From Siphonodentalium dalli (Eukaryota > Mollusca > Scaphopoda > Gadilida > Siphonodentaliidae), in NCBI GenBank assembly GCA_032622095.1, contig CP136062.1, forward strand, positions 141,006,351 to 141,070,350: a stretch of DNA of 64,000 nt. The letters run 5' to 3'. Positions 33,376 through 45,300 of this stretch are shown piece by piece (the first letter of the stretch is position 1; the number at the start of each line of letters is the position of its first letter). The translations under genes were made by a program, and so were the position numbers. The notes below the pieces were generated by a model, which saw only the letters and a list, made by a program, of their open reading frames with translations, did no database searches and was not told the DNA's origin.

Positions 33376-36300
33376 CTGTGAATAATAAGATAATAATTAT
33401 CATCAATACCGGTAAACTATACTAAATACTTGTTGAAAATGAATCCTTCTGCACATGTATTATCTTTCTGCCTGTAAGTCGTCTGCATATATCCTGAATA
33501 TCCCTCCAGGTAAATAATAAGACCATTCCAGTGTATACTTTTATAACTGAATGGGAGAATTAATAAAGAAAGGGTTAAAGTATATAATGCATGAAGGAGT
33601 GTTTATATGGATCCTCTGCAACTTGTACGTTGTGAAATTGGAATACAGACAACAGTGTTATGGTATTCAGATGACTTTGATTGCATTATGTTATATCCAT
33701 TAACACACCCAACGAAGAGTTTCTACTTTTCAACACAACACAAGCCAATGCATAGTGCATACCTTGTATGGGATGGAAGTGCATGCAAAATGACATTACT
33801 GTAGTGGTTTTTGTTTTAAATCAATCAAATATGGAGACTTTTGTCTGTGAAGCGGAGGAAATTTGACTTGTTTTTGTGAGAAAAAAAATTTAGATGTTGG
33901 GATTTGACAGGTTTTGGCATTATCATTGATTACGACTTGATTGATTAGTCTACAATATTGTATTTATTTCAATATCGAACATGTTGGCTAAAATTAGAAG
34001 CTCTGTGTTATAGCACACCTGTTTAAGTGATAAAACACTGCCAATGTATCGAGTCATCGAAATGGACCAGCACAACATAAGGATGTAATACTGCTATCTG
34101 AATACTGCTTTATACAACAAGAGGTACGCTGTCGCGTGGCATTTGCCCCCGACCGTAGCAATTCGGATTAAGCATGGACGAAACTGCGGATATCCAATGA
34201 GGTCTATATGACCATTCCAAAAGAAGTTCGTACTAGAAATTCCGGAAACCCAAAAACAAGCGATCCGGAAACCCAAAAACAAGAATTTTTTTTTTAATTT
34301 TCTAAGTTAAAAAAGGGCCATAACTCTGTGAAAAAGTCATCAGATCATACCCAAATTCGCACTTGACATGTATTTTCATATAACTGATCCACAAAAATAC
34401 GGGATTTGCAATCGTACCACCAAAGCTCACACTATCATTTGGAAACACAAAAAACTAGAAAAAATTGAATTTTCTAAGTAAAAAAAGGGCCATAACTCTA
34501 GTGAAAATGGGTGGGCGAAACCCGCGCTATGCATGTAGCTGTTCCCCCATGCTGCTCTATCACCATACCAAATATCAGCTAAATCTTCCCAGCGGTTGCT
34601 GAACAATAATGCAAAATGTTTGTATGGACAGACAAAATTGAAATTTTCTAAGTTGAAAAAAGGGCCATAACTCAGGCAAAAATCATCAGATCATACCCAA
34701 ATTCGCACTTGACATGTATTTTCATATAACTGATCCACAAAAATACGGGTTTGCAATCGTACCACCAAAGCTCACGCTATCATCTGGAAACCCAAAAAAC
34801 AAGAGAAAAATTGAATTTTCTAAGTAAAAAAAGGGCCATAACTCTGGTGAAAATGGGTGGACGAAACCCGCGCTATGAATGTAGCTGTTCCCCCATGCTG
34901 CTCTATCACCATACCAAATATCAGCTAAATCTGCCCAGCGGTTGCTGAACAATAATGCAAAATGTTTGTACGGACGGAGACGTCGACTATATACCCGCCG
35001 ACTTCAAGTCGGGGGCATAATAAATTAGTGCTCCATATGAATTATTACCCCAGTCAGACACCCAAGGCTTTCCCACATGGTATGCAACACATCTTATTCA
35101 AGGAAATTGTAGATTCGCACAAAATGGGAGTACAAATGTTGACACCATACAGTGACAGTGTCTATGATGAGCTATCTAAGTATCATTAACAAAAGATATT
35201 AATTGCAGGTCAAATAATTATCTTTATTTACTTTTGAGGGAATCACAAAATCAGAGTAAAACCATAAACAATCAAAAGTGATGCTGCAAGTCATACATGA
35301 AAAGGTCAGGTTGAACTCACATATGAGCCTCTGTATTTGCTCAATACAGATCTAAAATACATGGCGAAGGGTGTTTTGATAATAGAAGTGTCGAAAACAT
35401 AAGATTTCCATACATTCGGTTTTTTTTAGGGAATGCTTAGATAATGATTTCAACAAATAGCCTAATGCCATTTGTTTTACTCATTATCTGAACGTTCCGC
35501 AAGTGAACCACTCATTAGCAAGTATTCAGTCATCAAAGGGTTCAAAATATAACTATCACATGTTGTGGAAATGAAACTGATGAGCATGACGCCAAAGAAA
35601 AATATTTTAACCCATCAATATTATGCTATGTTATATAGGTTTAGGGCCAACCACATGCCCGTCAGCAGTCCCTCGTCAAACCATAAGTGATTTTTTGATA
35701 AAACAAGACAGTCAATGACTGTGGGGTTGCTCACCAGACTGTAAAGACGGAGAAGACTGGGACTCTGAAGACTACAATAGTCAGTACGTTGTTATAACGT
35801 AATTAGTTTTTCAAAATTTAAATTTAAAATTAAAATTAAAATTTTTATTAAAAAAAAATTGAGCAAGGAGTAAAATCTAAATGTCTGTTTTTCATTTAAA
35901 ATTAATTTGTTTGTTAAATTAAGCAAGGAGTTAAATCTAAAAAATTTAATCTAAATTTTTTTTTTTTTTTAAAGATATTGACCCTGGCTCTGTCCATGTT
36001 TGCCCAGTGACTTACTCTGGAGGGAAAGTTTTGGCCCTGGCTTTGCAACTATTTGACTTGGTGACCTCATTTTAGTCACCTAGGGAACATCCACACCAAA
36101 TATGAACCCATTCGGTCTTATGGGTCTATTGAAGAATATGTTTAAACAATTTTTGATGGAAGGACGGACGATGGACGAGGAGCTCCACAGGAGATTTTGC
36201 CTCAGGTGAGCTTAAAACTATAATCATGGGAACCTATGGAACATCCACACCAAATATGAACCCATTTGGTCTTATGGATGGGGAGAAGATGTTTAAAGAA

Positions 36301-39300
36301 TTGTTGACGGATGGACGGACGAGGAGTGATGACTATAGCTCCACCAGAGACTTCGTCTCAGGTGAGCTAAAAAAATGTAATAAAATAAAGTCAAAATAAA
36401 TAAACAATTAAAATATTAAAATTTGAATCCTAAATGTACATGTTCCGTACCTACTGACTCTATTTTTATGACTATTAACCCGTGCCAGACTTATATATAT
36501 TTTTTTGCCTTAGGATTCAGAAATAAAACAGATATTATATCATCTATAGTGCTGTGTGCTACAGCCTAATGGAGAAACCAACCTTAAGTCGCTCATTTCT
36601 TCTCATAATAGCAAATTCCATGTTCTTAGCCCCAGACTGTACGACTTCTAGCAGTGCCTTGAGAGCCAGTTTGATGCATTCTTGCTCATTAGAACCTACT
36701 TCTGTTGTGTAGTGCTTCTCCAGGAATTCTCGCACAGTTTTAGCACTTCTTCCAATAGCATTTGCCTGAAAACCAAAACGAAGCATGTACATGTAAGACC
36801 TTCAATTTTGTGCTACTGTAATTGGCTATAATTTCATTAGTATCAATCTTAGTTTAGCAACTTATGACTTTTTCGATGGGTTCGTAAATTCGTCGGCCTG
36901 CAACCACTAATTGTTATCTACAAACTCACCATAATAACAATCAAGTCTTAGACACAGCAGTGTAGCCACCTCGGTGGGCCATCAAAAATTATAAACACAT
37001 AGTGTTGAAAAGGCTAACATAACCTAGGTGAATATACTTGCTTCTTAAAACAATCAGTGAGTTCAAGGGTTCAAGAGAGAAACCATTATTTCAAGATAAA
37101 TAAAGATAAATTTAAGACGGAAAACATAGATAATATGGACCTCTTTTGAAAGCAATCCCTAATGCAAACCTACATTCCAAATTTCAATCAGCGATAACCC
37201 ATGGCTGAGATATATTTCCAGATGGAGGGATGGAGAGTCAATCCACCACCCCTATTTTTCTTCGAAAGTGTTGGGTATAAAAACAAACAACAAACCTATG
37301 ACAGATTTTCATTCATTCAATTGTGGGCATATAAGACAAAAAGTTCAACAAATAGTCTGCATTCACATTCATTGCTGAATTATGGGAAATTTTTCAGGAA
37401 TTAGTCGGAAATATGGCTGGCTACCGAGAGCTTTCCGATGAATGGCAACAAGCCATATTTCCGACTAAATCCTGAAACATTTCCCATAACTCTGCTTTGG
37501 CCAATCTGTAAATTCATGAGATCTGGCAGCATGATACTGCTGCCAACTGAAAAGCACGACTAACAATTTAGGCTACCATCGCACAAAACTAATATCAATA
37601 TACTGTTAACCCTTTCATGATGGGAGCTGTGCTAATGCAGCATTAAAGTTCCTGTGCCAGTGCATTCTCTTATATATGCGAATCTTCCACAGGGAGCCTC
37701 ACATAAGAAAATTCACTGGCTTACAAGGTCATGGTAAATATAGTTAGGCCAATGGATTCTCTTATATATGTGAGGCTCCCTATGGGAGACTCGCATATAT
37801 AAAAGAATGTACTGGCACAGGGTTTTCGCAAAATTTCAGGAAGCTCCAGTCATGGAAGGATTAAGAGATAAATTACCTTCCATTCATGATAGGTTCCAGA
37901 TGGATCTGTTTGGTACAGTTTAGGCGTTCCATCCATATCAAACCCGATGATCAATGCCGAGAGACCAAAAGGTCGCCTGCCATTGCTCTGTGTGTATTTC
38001 TGTAATATAATATATATAATTATATACGGCTTATAATCACTCCGCACTCAAATCTGTAAATTTTGGGCATCATTAGCACAACTTAAAGTCAAGTTTGAGC
38101 TATTGGATCTTCGTGGTGACATCTAGATGAGAGCCATTTATTTTTCCCAAAAATTATTTTAAAAACATGGCCTTCAGCAGTAATCTTAGATTCAAATTTG
38201 AAGAATTCGTCGGCACATCCTGTAGGCTACATTCATTGGAGTATTGTTTGGAAAATTTACAGGCATGTTTAGGATCACCTCTAGATGGGAGCTATCGAAT
38301 TTGAAAATTTTCCGATGAAAAATATATAATACTATGTAAAGTTGTAAACACATATACGGAACATATATATTCTTCAACAACATATTTTTAAGTTTCTCCT
38401 TAAGAACACATCCACTCCTATGGAAATACTGTTAATTCTTAAAAATATCGAATGGCAGATTAAAATGTCATTCCACATACTCGCTAAATCCTTCCCCCAC
38501 CTTATTAGATGTGTAATACATATAAGTGACTATTCTGCTACATTAACTCATTCAGTGTCTTGAGGATTTTCTAATAGCCTACCTGCCGTACCTGGGCATA
38601 TTGTCACTTATCGTTGGTATTGGGATTAGGTATTCCACTCAATTTCTTTGACGTGTTTTACTAAGAGTGAAACCCTTTTTATAGTGATAACATTAACATG
38701 ATTATGAATCTTGATATTAGGAGTTGAGAATGGCGTGTCAGTGGGTTGCCATGGTAACAACATCGATGAATGACACCACATCTTAATTTGGTCATTCTTG
38801 TCCTAATGACCACAATGAAAGGTATTAAATTTTGTCTTTTCTTTTGGATCAGATATATGATCAGGGAATATTCAAAAGTATTAAAGGCATGTGGTTTGTG
38901 TTTCTATATTTAGAACTCATTCTGGAAAATACTGATTTCATGAAGTCATAAACTTAGATATGAAATAATGAATACAACTGCTTGCTCCATGTGGTGAATG
39001 TTCATATATAATTGAGTCCCATAAGCATCCACACAAATAATTACTTATATGGTTATTCTATGTTCAGCTAATACATAATGATACAAACAGGTCATGGGAA
39101 ATAAAAACGTGTGAATACACTAAGTACAGTTGTGATCAAAACACACCCAGTTTATTTATGACAATTGACATGAATTTGTGGTAAAATTATGACAGAAAAT
39201 AGATCCAAGACAGAATCTGTGTATGCGCAGATATATAGAACCAATGATGGTAATTAAACAGACAAGTCACTCAAAATGTTATTTGTAATCTGCAGTGTTC

Positions 39301-42300
39301 TACTCATGTCCACAAAGATTGAAATTGCAAGTTTTTCGCACAGTACAGCATGTTTTAAACAAGGTGTTCTGAGTGAAAATATATCTTGTTGCCGGTACAT
39401 TGATGACATCTTTCAGCGTCGAGATCTTGTCTCCAGCACAGAATGAAACTTTCCAGTAGGGTGATCAAATAGAAATGGAGAATAATTTTGCTCAAAGTAA
39501 TTATTTTTACGAATAGTAATTGGATTAATGACAACACACACAGTCATTCTTATATATTAATTAAATGCAATGACTCTCGATGGTGAAATCATTTGTGTTA
39601 GTTTATATGTTGCAGAAAAGTATATTTCTAAAGCAGCATATAATGCAAATATGCAATTAGATTATCTATAAAAATAAGATTAGGATCTGTCTGTCCGTCT
39701 CTCTGTCTGTCCAAATTTTTCTCCCAGATTGCTGGTCTGATTTCAACCAAATTAGGTGTGGTGACTCAGGGTACCCTGGCGAAGGTTATAACGGCGTTAG
39801 TTTTTCAAAAATTTTTAATTAAATAAATAACAAAAACAACAAATAAGCTCATTATGGGCCTATTTCAGCACCAGATGTACGCTCTTTATAGATGTGTTTT
39901 CACTGTGGCCTGCACCATCCAACAGAATAACAGGTATAAGGGGGGCACAGGTCCCTCAGACACTGAATAAAGGCTCCCAAATGGAGCCTGTTTCAGCTAG
40001 TATCAAATAAATTGTGAGACTTGCCTATGTTTACTAGTCATTTCTATAAACTTCCCTATCAAGGTGTGGTTTAGTACAATCACAACACCTCGACTATTCA
40101 CAATAATTATTGTTGTCTATAAACTGAATTTCACACCCAGTACCTTTAAATTGTACTGGAGCTACAACTAGTACACTAGAGCATGAGGATCAGCTAATCA
40201 TCTTCTTAAATGTAGTCACTACTTCATGTTCTATGTATATATATATAAATTACTGTGTTTGTTGTTTTTAGTTCACACATTCACACAAAATACATGATAT
40301 GAGAGAACTCATGTATTTTGTGCACTGATGAAGTGATGATAAAAATACATTTTTTTTTTAAACGATAAATACGATGTTAGGTGCAAGGCATTTGGGGACG
40401 TGGCATTCCCTGAGAAACAAACCATTTTTGATATGGCCTTATATAGAGTGGTCACTAGAAGATCGAAAAATACACAATGCCAAATCAAATTGTCAGTCTT
40501 CCGATCTGATCCATAGACAATTTGTATTTGGCCATGGTTAATTAGTTTTATGTTTAGCGCCATATTACCTTTTTTGGCAGAAAATAGTAATGCAGTTGAC
40601 TAATTGTTGGCACAATGCACTGTTCCATTGTCCCCAAGTGTCCTCTTTGAAAATCAGATAGGAACATTTACTATTAGTTTGAAAATAATCTTCAAGCAGT
40701 CCATGTCACACCATGTTACCATCCATCCACCACAATAACTTATAATATTTTAGTACAAACCTGTTTCAACTGTGCAATGAATCTGGTAATGTATTCTAGT
40801 GTGACAGGATCTTCAACTGTGAGTTTGTGACTCTGACATTCTATCCGAGCTCGGTTTATGAGAATTCTTGCATCAGCCGTTAGACCTACAATAAAATGTT
40901 AATGAACATACATTTGACTTCAAATTATCAGTCAAGACAACAGAAATTTAGCGAGAATTTCATCCGGCTATTAAACATCGCTACCTTCAGACCTGTTGGT
41001 GCAATGAAGGTAGCATATGGGCAATGTGTAAACCCTGAAGCCATGACAAATGGTTTTCGTGGCTGGCTCAACCAATTTCGTGGCTGGTTAGCTAGCTAAG
41101 CCGCCTCAGTCGCGACGTTCGTGGCTGACGAAATATGGCGGCTCAGTCGACTGAGACATTATCAATCAGCGTATTTTCGTTTACGAAATTTTCCTAATCC
41201 CTGGTTATAGACCCCGTTTGTTTTATCGTTTGTGGTGAACCAGTAGAATCCCAGACCACATGTGCTCTATTTGGTGTTGGGCTTTTCCAATATGGCAAAC
41301 ATACACGAAGGACTATCATGGATGTACTATGTAGTTTCCATCTAATCGGTATAAGTTACATTGGAAGTTTTGTCGACTTCAGACTGCTATCACTGGCATC
41401 TGGCGATATATGCATGCATCATTGAATGATGAATCCGATAGTAGGCCCTAATGATATAATATTTCAAACTAATTTCTATTCTCTTCAACAGGTTATGTGC
41501 ATATATTGACAAATTCCAGGTATGTCTGAGACTGAGTCGTGTCGAAATAAACAATTTATACTTTAACCCTTTCAATACTGAACGGATTCTCCCATTCAGT
41601 TATATGAAAGCATTCATTGGAATAGTCTATTCCATATTGAGAGGCCCGGGTGTTCTGATAATATAACAACGGTAAACCATGCCGAGTCCTTGCGAATATA
41701 TATACATGTACCAATATGGGCAATGTGGTTTAGTTCTTTGCGATTCACAGTGAAGTTGTGCTTGACATATAAGCCCATGCCTGCGGCTCAGCCATTTGAC
41801 AATTTCGGCGGCGGAGATTTTTTTTTATGTGGCTGGCGTAGAGATAATATGGCTGGCGGCGGCTTGTGGCCAATATGGCTGGCGGAGGCGTGTGATGGCA
41901 GCTTCGGGCTCTAGCAATGTGCAAGAAGGCTAAATATTAAATGACACGGCTCATTCGAGCATTCAAATTACATAATTTGGAAGGAGGTATTAGATAGGTT
42001 GAAAAATACCCAAAATATTGATATACCAGCTTCATATGCTCTTAAAAATACTTACCATGGTCACAGCCATTTTCCAACTGTTTTCAAATTTTTGGCACAG
42101 AAGAGATACAAATGCTATATATCAGGAATAGACTAACACGGAACACTCTTTTCTGTTCCATGCCATGCACATGGCTGTTGTTTGTTTCAATTTTGGGACC
42201 CAAACACTGTGTTCAAAGTTGTATTTTTTATGACTTCAATGCATCTTTCTGGGACATATAATAAAGAAACAAAGAAAGGTAATTCAAGTAATCATTGATC

Positions 42301-45300
42301 TAAAATTCAAAAGCGAATATCATTAGGTATATCATGGAGCACAAAACGCCATGTGGCTTAATATGTGGCAATTGGAGGAGACCTGAAATGAAATGGAATT
42401 TCGCAGTAAAAACAGATTTTTAAACAGAGCTTCAGTCTCCAAATCTGCCGGCCAGTAGGCCGCACATATATTTTCAATTGTAAACCTTATTTGTGAATGT
42501 TTCCTCAAAATAAGCCTACACAAGGCATGTGTGCTATCGTGACTGAATTATGTCAAGCAACGAGCCTTACTTGAAGTGATGTGAAACGTAAATTGAACCT
42601 CACAATTGAGTTCCCTGCGTTATTCTGTGGGAAGAGTGAATAAAATAACCCCGATACGCGAAATCCCCCAACCAGAAGTCATTTTGTACACATTATACGG
42701 CCACTTAACTAACTGTTTACATAGCATCAAGCGTCCCGAATCATTTCACCATAAACGTGAAATAAATAAACCAATGAGTTGTCTTGTGCAGTTGCGGAAA
42801 CACCCGAGCACTTCCGACTTGGTCGGGATTTAATCGGCTTTCGTTCTCAGAAAATGGCTTCCAGGGAGGGCGGCCGTTCACTGGAATAGTGTCACATAAG
42901 AATATTAAAACAAAAAATTGACATCGCAATTGGTAGTTAATTCGACATGGGATGGATAGAAAAGGAATTATTGTCTGAAATCACATGAACACATCACTCA
43001 AACATACTGATAAATTTGATTCGTCAAGAATTGTGTTGTCAGTGAAGGAGCCAAAAAGTTCAGCTTTCTCATTTTCGAGTCTATATAGGCCCACCATATG
43101 AGGGAACTTGGGTGGTAAGCACCCAGTAACTCTTAATTCCCTTTGAATGGTATAGATCTGTGCAGGACATGTCCCTTTAATAAAATATACTAGATCCTCG
43201 GGATGAAGACACCAATTCTTGGGACAGGCACATATGTTTTCTTCAATTTTCGAGTTTGTATAGACCCAAATAAATATAATATAAGATGGACTCAATCATT
43301 GACAGTCGGAGGGAAGTAAGGAAGTGTTGGGTATTTGCACTAAGCGAAAATAATTTACGCTTAGGCCTAAAAAAAAAATACATTTGTTTCCGCTAACGAG
43401 CTGAAAAAAATTAGGGTAGGTAGGTAGGCTTAACTTTTTTTTTTTTCAGTATCTTTAAAAATAACTGTATAATACTTGTCAATAACCCAAACTATGCACT
43501 TCTTAGCCCCCAATCAGGTTAACCCAAATGACAGAGGAACTAGAAACTCCAATTCAATCTTGCATATGCTTCAATATTTACATATATACTAGTCTATATA
43601 ATAATATAGTCTTTGATAATCCTAATATTTCCCATATGGTCTGGCGACAACTGGAGTCAGTCCAGCACCACTGCACTGTCACATATTGGAGTGACCGTCT
43701 TGTACCGATATCTCAATGATGGCTTCACAACCCCGCATTCAGTGAAGGATCTAGGTATTTTTTGTGGACACCTGTTTTTAGGCAATGATATGCCAAAGGC
43801 ATAACCTGAAGGCCTGAGTGGTGGAAGGTTTGGGAAGGGTGACCACCTAATGATGGTGGGGGTTTGCCCCCTGGAAAATTTTTGAAAATCCATTGCATTT
43901 AGAGCTAATCTAGGGCATTTTGAGTCAGAATTTTGAATTTTACTGAGAGGTCAATTTGATAAAGTTTCTCAAGCATAACTTGGGAAATTTTTATATATGT
44001 ATGGATTGGAAATGCTTATAAGTTATTATCAGGTATCTTTTGGTTCCATGGATTATGCTTATCCTGCTTGAAATGAGACTTGTCATTATCACTCTAATTC
44101 ATATAATAGGCTATTTTATCAAATTCAAGTGAGACACATACCGGTACATAATATACTACATGTAGTACAGAAACAATGTCTATTAAGTTATTAATTATTA
44201 TTTATAGTACTACTCTCTATGTTAATTTTTCATTTGGTATTATGAGATCCCACCTGATAACCAGGTTGAATCGATCAAATTGTTAATGGTCCTATACTGT
44301 ATTTGATTGAAATACTGAAGTCTGAAGGCTGAGTCATAACAAACCTGAACTGAAACTATTTGAAGTTTTCACAGATGAAAGCTAGATAAAGCCAAACATA
44401 CTTTACAGTATGATTCCAACTGTTAAACTGAAATCTTTTTGTAAACTTAAATTTCTTATGACAATATATATAAATGTTTTGCATCTTGTTATGATATGAA
44501 TTGGGACCTAAATTAAAAAAAAAAAAAATTTAAATAAAAAAAAAACATGTTTGTTGTTTTGTTTTTTTGGGTCCAATTTTTTTTTTTTTTGCAATGGCAA
44601 TAATATGTTTAGGATCGGGGGTTTAAAATAAGGTCGGTCGAGTTAGCGGAAACAAACGTCTTCTTTTTTTAGGCCTTAAGCGCAAATATATTATTAGACA
44701 CATATTTATTTGCGCTTAAGCGAAATTGATTTATGCTTAAGCGCAAATATTTGCATGCAAATAAACAATAGATGTGAAAAGGGCCTCCCATGCTATTTGC
44801 TCTAAACTCAAATTTACTCAGGCCATAAGACACAGCCCTTTTAATTCAGATTGTTTGGCTTCGGCAATCTGCTACGACAACCCTTTATCGTGGCCCAGCT
44901 TGCTTCAGCAAATGGCTTCGGCATTGCCGATTGCCGTAGCCAATTATGAGGGCTGAAGACATCACTCAAACATAGGTGAGGACTCCACCCAGGTCCCATA
45001 CTGAGATGGAATCAATTATTCAGACTGAGGAAATCAGTTGGAATTAGGTATTTACTTAAGCATAATTCATTTTAATTAAGTGTACGCCATAGTAGTGTTG
45101 TGTCTTGGATATGGGACTGCGTTTGTTAACACGACCAATGACTGTCCCCAATATCAACAACCCGTTTTCTAATCGGACTCTGACGTCTCTCACGGCCACG
45201 GATAGTTGCGTGTCACACTTCCGATTTGTTTCACATTAAAGTCTGTTATTCAGTTATCTTGTTGTCTCAATCTTGTAGTTGTATCATATCTGGCGTGGTA

